This document shows positions 8,886 to 16,600 of a stretch of 64,000 bases of DNA, piece after piece. Positions within the stretch are counted from its first letter, which is position 1. Each line of letters opens with the position of its first letter. The stretch comes from Chryseobacterium daecheongense (GTDB lineage Bacteria > Bacteroidota > Bacteroidia > Flavobacteriales > Weeksellaceae): positions 1,984,001 to 2,048,000 of the forward strand of contig CP115858.1 of assembly GCA_027920525.1 (NCBI GenBank). Direction: 5' to 3'. Under the pieces are notes generated by a model that worked only from the letters and a program-made list of their open reading frames with translations, was not told the origin of the DNA and did no database searches. The translations under genes were made by a program, and so were the position numbers.

Positions 8886-10084
8886 TATAATGTATTATAT
8901 AAATTCAAAATATACTCTTTACCATAAGTGTGATTAAAGCTACTATTTTTTAGTTGGCCATTTTTATAATCATTATAAATTTTTTTAAATTCATTATATA
9001 TCATACTATGATCACTAATATCTGCAAAATATTGTACATCATTTTTTTGGTAAAGATCATTTAAAACACCAACTGAAGGACTAATGCTAAATATCGGCGT
9101 ATTGTGAGACATATAATCACCAACTTTAGTAGGCAGAAAAATACCTTCACCACAAGGTGCTTCAATTATTAACGCTACGTCGTACTCTTTTAAAAGTTCT
9201 AAACTCTTTTTGTATTCCACAGGAGGTAACAGATTGATTTGATTATTACCTTCCACATTTTTAATTAATTCCTTCAAATCATTATCAAATATTCCTATAA
9301 AATCAAGAGTAATATCTTTTGCACCACTTTCTGCAATGAACTTGGCAAATGCCTGAACAACAATCTTAGGATCACGCGGAGATCGAACATTTCCAGAATG
9401 AATTAATCTTAACTTCCCGTTGTTTTCTTTTTTTCCAATAATTGGCTCATATGCCAAATGAGGAATTATTACAGTCTTTGACTTATCGGGATTAAGATAA
9501 TTCAACATGTAATCTCTTAACCGTTCATTAGGGAAAATATGCTTATCTGCAAAATCCATTATAGTAATAATACCTTTGTTATAAAACGACATCTTGGCAT
9601 CTAATCCTCCACCATAAGGAACTGGATATTTAAGTGGCGGATACGGATCATTCCATGTAGAAATCCATTTTAACCCCAGTTTCTTTTTAAGATAATATCC
9701 GATTAAAAAACTAGGCGTATCTTTTGTAATAACATAATCGTATTTTTCATTTTTAAAAAATGACTTATTATTAAAAATGACTTCATAGGCCCAGTGAGCT
9801 CCTTTAAATACTGTTCCAAACAAAAAATAAACGTATAAATGCTGAAATAGTGTTTTTAAGGTAAATTTATTATCTACTTCTACAACGATACTTCTATTAA
9901 TTTTGACATTTAAATCTTCTAAAGACTGAGTGGAAGGATAATTACTCCATTTTATTTTTTTAGAAATGAGGTCGATTTCATATCCATTATTACTTAATAA
10001 TTCCAGCAGCTTAATGTTAACAATAGCTTCAGGAGAATTAACCGGATATGAACTGGGTGCAATAAAAAGTACTTTCTTTGACAT
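8885..10084 (-). CDS. GT4-like glycosyltransferase
   Basis: This is a 399-residue GT-B protein. The N-terminus KKVLFIAPSSYPVNSPEAIVNIKLLELLSNNGYEI is a GT4-type acceptor-domain start, and residues KWISTWNDPYPPL also fit. The C-terminal half has KLRLIHSGNVRSPRDPKIVVQAF, TLDFIGIF and LIIEAPCGEGIFLPTKVGDYMSHNTPIFSISP, the sugar-nucleotide-binding loop. It overlaps both neighbours by one base (TAATG at 8885 and 10084), forming a translationally coupled trio with the pyruvyl transferase and the polymerase. The linkage it makes is unknown. Confidence 0.82.
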   Translation of the reverse strand: MSKKVLFIAPSSYPVNSPEAIVNIKLLELLSNNGYEIDLISKKIKWSNYPSTQSLEDLNVKINRSIVVEVDNKFTLKTLFQHLYVYFLFGTVFKGAHWAYEVIFNNKSFFKNEKYDYVITKDTPSFLIGYYLKKKLGLKWISTWNDPYPPLKYPVPYGGGLDAKMSFYNKGIITIMDFADKHIFPNERLRDYMLNYLNPDKSKTVIIPHLAYEPIIGKKENNGKLRLIHSGNVRSPRDPKIVVQAFAKFIAESGAKDITLDFIGIFDNDLKELIKNVEGNNQINLLPPVEYKKSLELLKEYDVALIIEAPCGEGIFLPTKVGDYMSHNTPIFSISPSVGVLNDLYQKNDVQYFADISDHSMIYNEFKKIYNDYKNGQLKNSSFNHTYGKEYILNLYNTL

Positions 10085-11238
10085 TATTCAAAATTTCTTA
10101 AAACATTCAATACATCTTCCACCATTGCGTTTGCTCTGGCATTAAGAGTTTTATAGCTATTTCTTATATTCTCTTGATGTTGCTGATAATTACCTTTTAT
10201 ATTTTGTATGTATTTATCCAGAACAGAGATTTCTTCTTCAGGATTCCAATAATAAAATCCACTAACTTCGTCACAAAGCGCTTTTAGTTTTGGATCAATT
10301 CCTAAACATATCGTTGGTATTCCCAGATTAAGAGCAAAAATTGCAGCATGATAACGAGATGTAATTAAAATATCACATTCATTTAAATACACATAAAACT
10401 CTACAAATTTGTACTTTAAGGGGTGCCAGATAATGAGATTCCTTATTCCTAAATCAGATCTTTTTTTAACCTGTTGAATTAATACATCATCTTTTGATTC
10501 AGAAAACATGAATAAATTTCTTTCGAAATCTTTTTGTTCAGGTAACCAATTAAAGATTTTGCTGTTAATGAGTTCTCCTGTATTGTTATGAGGCCAATCT
10601 CTAAGTACTACTCCAAGCTTTAGCCTGTCTTCTTTAGTGGCTTCATGATTTAATGGATATTTATTCTTGAACAAGTCCGTTAAGCATAGATCTGCTCCAA
10701 ATTGCCTGTTTTTTAAATCCCATTTTTCTAAATATTGCAATGAAATACTATCTCTGCAATAAATTTTATCATACAATGCCAAGTCATTCTTAACATTAAC
10801 TTCATCCTTCTCTGTACCAAAAGGTCCAAGCCCTATTCCTAAAGCCAGTTTTAATTTGATATCTTTTTTCTTTTTACCTTTTGAAGTTAAAAAGCTGATC
10901 AACAAAGATGGTTCTTTTAATAAAAGATTAAAATAAAGTTGGTATCTGGAGCTTAATGATATGTCTCTTTGTGACTTTTCAAATGAAAAGAACTGGGTTC
11001 CACCACCTAAAATATAAACATCAGCTGACTCAAAACGAGATGCTGCTAAACTTAGAAATTTGGCATTGCTGAATTGCTGTTTAATATATTTTTCCTTTTT
11101 ACAAACAATCTTTGCATCTATATTTCGATTAACATGAGAAAGTAGATCCAAAGTCATTTCTAACAATAAATCATCACCTACATTCGCATCTCCATACGCT
11201 CCTTTAATTAATATGTCGATTTTTCTATTTCTCTGCAT
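10084..11238 (-). CDS. Polysaccharide pyruvyl transferase family protein (CsaB/WcaK-like)
   Basis: This 384-residue protein starts KIDILIKGAYGDANVGDDLLLEMTLDLL, the GxxGxxNxGDDxLL signature of the PS_pyruv_trans family. YILGGGTQFF (near residue 90) and a C-terminal CDILITSRYHAAIFALNLGIPTICLGID block complete the pattern. Family members transfer pyruvate from PEP to make ketals on cell-surface sugars, which adds negative charge. Some members instead act as amidotransferase-like or glycosyltransferase-like enzymes, so pyruvylation is probable rather than certain. It is coupled by TAATG to the downstream transferase. Confidence 0.82.
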   Translation of the reverse strand: MQRNRKIDILIKGAYGDANVGDDLLLEMTLDLLSHVNRNIDAKIVCKKEKYIKQQFSNAKFLSLAASRFESADVYILGGGTQFFSFEKSQRDISLSSRYQLYFNLLLKEPSLLISFLTSKGKKKKDIKLKLALGIGLGPFGTEKDEVNVKNDLALYDKIYCRDSISLQYLEKWDLKNRQFGADLCLTDLFKNKYPLNHEATKEDRLKLGVVLRDWPHNNTGELINSKIFNWLPEQKDFERNLFMFSESKDDVLIQQVKKRSDLGIRNLIIWHPLKYKFVEFYVYLNECDILITSRYHAAIFALNLGIPTICLGIDPKLKALCDEVSGFYYWNPEEEISVLDKYIQNIKGNYQQHQENIRNSYKTLNARANAMVEDVLNVLRNFE

Positions 11239-11242
11239 TTGT

Positions 11243-12706
11243 TCAATTCTTTATATAAACATTATACCACCGCTTAATTGTAAGTAATACCAATAATAAA
11301 CTCACCGCCAATAAAACCACTCTAATAATTACGGAGACATTCATTTTAAAAAGAAAAAGCCCCCCAAGTACAATTCCAAAGTATAATAGATTATACCATG
11401 TTAGCACCAGTTTCTTATTTACCAGTTTATTTTTAATAAAATAAGGAATAAATAATACGGTGTTTAAAAAATAAGCAATCACAAAGGCTACTCCTCTGCC
11501 AATGGCTCCATAATCAACAAGTAAGTAACTGAATGCTATTGCCGTAATACCCCAGAAACCATTACTAAAAACACTAAACCACATGAAATTACCTGCAGCA
11601 AAATTTCTGGCAATACCCTGTTTTTGTGAATTTATAATAGTAAATATAGAAACTAATATTGTCGTAATATACATATCATTGTTATGATACTGTGATCCAA
11701 ATAAAGAGGAAAATACCTCAGGTAAAAAAACAGTTGGCAGACATATAATTAAACCAAAAAACATTGGATGGATTATATTTAGAAATTCAAACTTTTTATT
11801 TCCATTTCCAAAGTTCTTCATAGCGTAAGGATAAAAAACCTGTCCAATAATACTCAATAAAATCATTGAAATTTGTGAGTAGTTATTGCTGGCATTAAAA
11901 ATACCCATTTCGTATAAACCATTATGATTTCTCTTTATCAAAATACTATTACAAATTAAAATAATTGGGTTAACCATTAAACTGCTAATGAATGCAGGTA
12001 AGCTAAATTTTAGTATAATCTCAAAATTTGATTTTATATTATCAAGAGAAAACCATATTCCATGTTCTTTGCATACTTTTCTAAGTAATATCGCGGAACA
12101 TAGCCATATAGAAAAATTAGTGATTAGAAGTGCAAAAGCAAATCCATTCACTCCATATCTTTCCGTTAGTATAATAATTAAAGGAAAGGATAATAATCCA
12201 TTTACAATATTAATTATAGAAATGGATTTAAAGTTTTCAAATCCTGCCAATGCACCGGTTTGCAAACCATTCAGAGAAGAAAATAAAATAGCAATAGAAC
12301 AATACAACATAGGTTGCCATATTTCTTCTTTACCTGTCAATAATACACAAAGCTCCTTATTAAAAAATAAAGAACACACTAACACAAGTATGGCTAGTAA
12401 AAAAGAAGATAATCGTACTAAAGAAAATATTTCACTTGTTTTTCTCTTATTTTCATGAAGATTTATAGCAATGTATTTAGTCGCAGTAACTCCAAAGCTT
12501 GCAAGACTTAGCAATGAAAAAGTGGTAATATAGGATTGTAGAATCCCTATATTACCAAAATCAGCTACGGACAATTCTCTTGCAACAAAAAACATTGCTA
12601 GAAAGCCTAATCCTTTAGAGGCTATTACTCCTAAGAAAGACCAAAAAATACCTTTTATAAGCGTATTTTTTTTAAAATCGTTAATAAGATTTTTAATTTT
12701 TATCAT
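11243..12706 (-). CDS. Wzx-type repeat-unit flippase (MOP/MATE superfamily)
   Basis: This 487-residue polytopic membrane protein has about 12-14 hydrophobic helices. The N-terminus IKGIFWSFLGVIASKGLGFLAMFFVARELSVADFGNIGILQSY is the typical polysaccharide biosynthesis transporter (PF01943-like) opening, followed by ASFGVTATKYIA. It would flip undecaprenyl-diphosphate-linked oligosaccharide to the periplasm for Wzy polymerisation. It lies 4 nt before the pyruvyl transferase and 13 nt after wecC. Low sequence conservation is normal for Wzx proteins, so the substrate cannot be inferred. Confidence 0.88.
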   Translation of the reverse strand: MIKIKNLINDFKKNTLIKGIFWSFLGVIASKGLGFLAMFFVARELSVADFGNIGILQSYITTFSLLSLASFGVTATKYIAINLHENKRKTSEIFSLVRLSSFLLAILVLVCSLFFNKELCVLLTGKEEIWQPMLYCSIAILFSSLNGLQTGALAGFENFKSISIINIVNGLLSFPLIIILTERYGVNGFAFALLITNFSIWLCSAILLRKVCKEHGIWFSLDNIKSNFEIILKFSLPAFISSLMVNPIILICNSILIKRNHNGLYEMGIFNASNNYSQISMILLSIIGQVFYPYAMKNFGNGNKKFEFLNIIHPMFFGLIICLPTVFLPEVFSSLFGSQYHNNDMYITTILVSIFTIINSQKQGIARNFAAGNFMWFSVFSNGFWGITAIAFSYLLVDYGAIGRGVAFVIAYFLNTVLFIPYFIKNKLVNKKLVLTWYNLLYFGIVLGGLFLFKMNVSVIIRVVLLAVSLLLVLLTIKRWYNVYIKN

Positions 12707-12719
12707 TAAATATTAATGA

Positions 12720-13928
12720 TTATAATTTAACGCCACAAAAATCTATAACGATTTTATCGTCAGCAATTTCCAACTTCTTAAATTCATTATGAGCAACAAG
12801 GAAAACAATTATATCCGCCTTCTTTACTGCATCTTTGTAATCTGTTAATTTAAAAATCTTGTGTTCTTGTACATTAGGTTCAACAATAAACAAGTCAGCA
12901 TCTCCTGAATCTTGTAATACCCTTTCTGCAATATGAATAGCTGGAGATTCTCTCAAGTCATCAATATTGGGTTTAAAAGCAAGTCCCATAATAGCTATAG
13001 AAGGTTGACGCCCTTGTTTTAATTCGAATTCTAAACGTGCTGTCTTAATTTTTTCAGCACACCAGAATGATTTATAATTATTAGTTGCACGGGCTTGCGC
13101 GATGATACGAGATTCCATAGGGAAATCAGCAACAATAAAGTATGGATCAACAGCTATACAATGTCCTCCTACTCCGCAACCTGGTTGTAATATGTTTACA
13201 CGTGGATGTTTGTTCGCCAATTGAATTAGTTCCCATACGTTAATACCTGCTTTATCACAAATCAATGATAATTCATTAGCAAATGCAATCTGAACATCTC
13301 GAGAGGAGTTTTCAGTTAACTTACACATTTCTGCAGTTCTAGCATTTGTCGGATGAAGGTCTCCCTTAACAAATTGACGGTAAAATTCAAGTGCTTTTTC
13401 GGTAGATTCTTTATTTACACCTCCAATTACACGATCATTATGAACCAGTTCATACATTACGTTGCCAGGAAGTACTCTTTCTGGACAATAAGCCAAATAA
13501 ATTTTATTTTCCAATTCCGGACGCTCTGAAAAAATGTATTCCATCATTTTTTCGGTAGTCCCAATAGGGGATGTAGATTCAATAATATACAAGTCTCCCT
13601 CTTTTAATAGAGGGATCAACACCTTTGTGGCTGCTTTTACATATGAAATATCAGGTTCATGATTTCCTTTAAATGGTGTTGGAACGACAACCAAATAAGT
13701 ATCAGCAATCACTGGTTTTGTGTCCGCCTTTAAATAGCCATTTTTAACTGCATCTGCCACAGCTTCATCTAAATCCGGCTCTACAATATGAATTTTACCA
13801 GCATTAATGGTATCCACTACATGTTGAGAAATATCTACTCCATGTACTGGTATGTTATTATTAGCAATTAAAGCGGATGTTGGCAATCCGATATATCCTA
13901 AACCTATCGTTACTACTTTTGGTTGCAT
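12720..13928 (-). CDS. wecC: UDP-N-acetyl-D-mannosamine dehydrogenase WecC
   Basis: This 402-residue enzyme oxidises UDP-ManNAc to UDP-ManNAcA with two NAD+. It has the N-terminal Rossmann start VVTIGLGYIGLPTSALIA, a central ESTSPIGTTEKM block, and the catalytic-cysteine motif LQPGCGVGGHCIAVDPYF. The C-terminal domain has GLAFKPNIDDLRESPA, typical of UDP-sugar dehydrogenases. It follows wecB by 9 nt, the standard WecB-WecC pair. A uronic acid product implies an acidic capsule. Confidence 0.92.
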   Translation of the reverse strand: MQPKVVTIGLGYIGLPTSALIANNNIPVHGVDISQHVVDTINAGKIHIVEPDLDEAVADAVKNGYLKADTKPVIADTYLVVVPTPFKGNHEPDISYVKAATKVLIPLLKEGDLYIIESTSPIGTTEKMMEYIFSERPELENKIYLAYCPERVLPGNVMYELVHNDRVIGGVNKESTEKALEFYRQFVKGDLHPTNARTAEMCKLTENSSRDVQIAFANELSLICDKAGINVWELIQLANKHPRVNILQPGCGVGGHCIAVDPYFIVADFPMESRIIAQARATNNYKSFWCAEKIKTARLEFELKQGRQPSIAIMGLAFKPNIDDLRESPAIHIAERVLQDSGDADLFIVEPNVQEHKIFKLTDYKDAVKKADIIVFLVAHNEFKKLEIADDKIVIDFCGVKL

Positions 13929-13937
13929 ACTTTTATT

Positions 13938-15065
13938 TTAAATATTACTATTTTGTTTAATGAATTGGACAATACGTTGACATGCCTTTCCATCACCATA
14001 AGGATTATGCAAGGCACTCATCATTTGATACCGTTGGGTATCTGTCAGTAAATTTTGTGCTTCAGAAACAATTTTGTTTTTATCAGTTCCTACTAGAATT
14101 ACCGTCCCAGCATCTACAGCTTCAGGACGTTCAGTTGTATCACGCATTACTAATACTGGTTTTCCTAAGCTCGGAGCTTCTTCTTGTACGCCACCAGAAT
14201 CTGTAATAATCATATATGATTGTGTCATTAACCAAACAAAAGCCGGGTATGCTAAAGGATCAATTAACTTAATATTATCTATTCCTGATAAAATTTCATA
14301 AACAGGCCCTTTAACGTTTGGATTTAAATGTACAGGGTAAATAATCTGAACATCAGAATTTACTACCGCTATTTCCTTTAATGCTTCACAAATATTAATA
14401 AAACCTTGTCCGTGATTTTCTCTTCTGTGTCCGGTTACTAATATTAATCTTTTGTTAGTATCTACAATATTTTTTAGAGATTCAATCTCATCGTTTTCTA
14501 TTTTCGTAACTCTTTCTGAGCTATCCAATAATGCATCAATTACAGTGTTCCCGGTTACTAGGATATCTTTCTCAGCTACACTTTCCGAAATCAGATTGCT
14601 TTTTGACTGCTCAGTAGGTGCAAAGTGATAATCAGCAATACGTCCTGTAACCTGGCGGTTTATTTCTTCTGGAAATGGAGATCGTTTGTTATGAGTTCTT
14701 AAACCAGCTTCTACGTGACAAACTTTTGCACCGGAATAAAATCCAGCTATACTTGCTGCCATAGTGGTTGTAGTATCACCGTGAACATAAATAAAGTCAG
14801 GTTGAAAATCGTCCAAAACAGATTTCATTTCTGTAATAATATCTGCTGTTAGTGAATATAAATTTTGATTAGGTTTCATCAAATTTAAATCATAGTCAGG
14901 TTCGATATCAAAGAATGACAGAACCTGATCAAGCATTTCTCGATGTTGTGCAGTCACACAAACCTTGGTTTCAAAATCAGCATTCTTTTTAAACTCTTTT
15001 ACCAACGGAGCCATTTTTATAGCTTCAGGACGTGTCCCAAAAATGATAAGATTTTTAATTTTCAT
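13938..15065 (-). CDS. wecB: UDP-N-acetylglucosamine 2-epimerase (non-hydrolysing) WecB
   Basis: This 375-residue cytoplasmic enzyme converts UDP-GlcNAc to UDP-ManNAc. Signature blocks are IIFGTRPEAIKMAPLVKEF, VHGDTTTTMAAS, HVEAGLRTHNKRSPFPEEINRQ, LVTGHRRENHGQGF and DSGGVQEEAPSLGKPVLVMRDTTERPEA. It is paired with wecC immediately downstream (9 nt). A 133-nt gap with a terminator-like hairpin separates it from the preceding TviB-like gene, so its expression may depend on read-through. Confidence 0.95.
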   Translation of the reverse strand: MKIKNLIIFGTRPEAIKMAPLVKEFKKNADFETKVCVTAQHREMLDQVLSFFDIEPDYDLNLMKPNQNLYSLTADIITEMKSVLDDFQPDFIYVHGDTTTTMAASIAGFYSGAKVCHVEAGLRTHNKRSPFPEEINRQVTGRIADYHFAPTEQSKSNLISESVAEKDILVTGNTVIDALLDSSERVTKIENDEIESLKNIVDTNKRLILVTGHRRENHGQGFINICEALKEIAVVNSDVQIIYPVHLNPNVKGPVYEILSGIDNIKLIDPLAYPAFVWLMTQSYMIITDSGGVQEEAPSLGKPVLVMRDTTERPEAVDAGTVILVGTDKNKIVSEAQNLLTDTQRYQMMSALHNPYGDGKACQRIVQFIKQNSNI

Positions 15066-15141
15066 AAGTTAATTTCCCATTCTTTTTTTAATAAATCTAT
15101 GATGAACTCTTAATATTAAAGTTACAATCATCAAAAAACAC

Positions 15142-15173
15142 GTGCGATTTTTAATTTTACTAATCTATCGCAC
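15142..15173 (-). terminator. Terminator-like or attenuator hairpin inside the capsule operon
   Basis: In the 133-nt gap between the TviB-like gene and wecB, GTGCGAT (15142-15148) and ATCGCAC (15167-15173) form a perfect 7-bp inverted repeat. On the minus strand the hairpin is followed after 3 nt by six T residues (complement of A at 15133-15138). This fits a weak intrinsic terminator that would thin transcription between the export/kinase part and the sugar/assembly part. I see no clear new promoter downstream. Confidence 0.5.
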
Positions 15174-15198
15174 AGTAATATAATTTTATTTTTTAGGG

Positions 15199-16530
15199 TT
15201 ATAGTCTAGAATCGTAATGACTTAAAAAGCCTTTAACATCATAAATAACTCCCTCTTCCTTTAAAAGTTTTGATAAATCAACGTCTAAAAATTCCTTATG
15301 AGATACAGTAAGTACTATGGCGTCAAACTTTTGAGAGCTTATTCTACCATTAATTTGTTCAATATCTTTAATGATTTCAAATCCATACTCCTCTTTGACC
15401 TCCTCATTTTTTGCCCAAGGATCATAAGTTGTGACTTCTACACCATATTCTTCTAATCCCTGAATAACGTCAATAACTTTAGAATTACGGATGTCCGGAC
15501 AATTTTCTTTAAAAGTGATACCCAGGTTTAAAACTCTTGCACCCTTTATTTTAATATCTCTTTTAATCATCAACTTAATAACCTGAGAGGCTACAAATGC
15601 CCCCATAGAATCATTTAGTCTTCTTGCTGCCAGTATTAATTCTGAATAATATCCTATTTCCTGAGCTTTTTGTGCTAGATAAAAAGGATCTACCCCTATA
15701 CAATGCCCCCCAACCAAACCAGGCTTAAAGGGTAAAAAATTCCATTTAGTTCCAGCTGCCTCTAAAACATCATTAGTATCAATGTTCATAAGCGAAAAAA
15801 CCTTAGCTAATTCATTTATAAAAGCAATATTAATATCCCTTTGGGAGTTTTCAATAACTTTAGATGCTTCTGCAACCTTAATGGATGGAGCCAAATGTGT
15901 TCCAGCATTAATGATTGACTTATATAAGTCATCTACAATAATTGCAACTTCTTTTGTAGAACCTGATGTTACTTTCAAGATATTTTCTACAGTATGATTT
16001 TTATCTCCAGGGTTTATACGTTCTGGTGAGTATCCTGCAAAAAAATCTTCATTAAATTTTAAACCAGATACTTTTTCTAACACTGGAACACACTCTTCTT
16101 CTGTGACTCCGGGGTATACTGTGGATTCGTAAATAACAATGTCACCTTTCTTAAGAACTTTTGCTACCGTTTCTGAGGCTTTATATAATGGTGTTAAATC
16201 GGGTCTGTTATGTTTATCAACAGGTGTAGGTACTGTGACAATATAAATGTTTGCTTCTTTAATATCATCTACTTCTGATGAACAATACAATCCTTTTTGT
16301 GAGATGTTAGAGTTTGAAGCCTCTTTAAAAGGGTTTGTTTTAGATAAGACAGATTGTAGTATATTGTTATCTACTTCTAATGTATGATCTGTGCCGTGAT
16401 TTAACTCTTCGATTCTTTTCTGGTTAATATCAAAACCAACAACTGGATATTTCGTAGCAAATAAACGTGCTAATGGTAACCCAACATATCCTAAACCAAT
16501 TATACTAATTCTAATCTGTGTATCCATCAA
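15199..16530 (-). CDS. TviB/WbpA-type UDP-HexNAc 6-dehydrogenase
   Basis: This is a 443-residue UDP-glucose/GDP-mannose dehydrogenase family protein. It starts RISIIGLGYVGLPLARLFA, has YESTVYPGVTEEECVPVLE in the middle, and carries the catalytic motif FKPGLVGGHCIGVDPFYLAQKAQEIGYYSELI. C-terminal LGITFKENCPDIRNSKVIDV completes the fold. The FYLAQKAQEIGY extension and the length match the TviB/VipA/WbpA branch, which oxidises UDP-GlcNAc or UDP-GalNAc at C6. It is clearly different from the WecC paralogue two genes on, so the cell probably makes two HexNAc uronic acids. Confidence 0.85.
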   Translation of the reverse strand: MMDTQIRISIIGLGYVGLPLARLFATKYPVVGFDINQKRIEELNHGTDHTLEVDNNILQSVLSKTNPFKEASNSNISQKGLYCSSEVDDIKEANIYIVTVPTPVDKHNRPDLTPLYKASETVAKVLKKGDIVIYESTVYPGVTEEECVPVLEKVSGLKFNEDFFAGYSPERINPGDKNHTVENILKVTSGSTKEVAIIVDDLYKSIINAGTHLAPSIKVAEASKVIENSQRDINIAFINELAKVFSLMNIDTNDVLEAAGTKWNFLPFKPGLVGGHCIGVDPFYLAQKAQEIGYYSELILAARRLNDSMGAFVASQVIKLMIKRDIKIKGARVLNLGITFKENCPDIRNSKVIDVIQGLEEYGVEVTTYDPWAKNEEVKEEYGFEIIKDIEQINGRISSQKFDAIVLTVSHKEFLDVDLSKLLKEEGVIYDVKGFLSHYDSRL

Positions 16531-16600
16531 TATTGTACCTTCTAAAAGTCACTCCTAATATTATAATATCTCTTGTTAATCCCATAGCTTAGTAACAAAA

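Noticed and set aside
11988..12458. 156-codon open frame on plus
   Set aside because: It is antisense to the Wzx flippase, without a promoter or recognisable domain.
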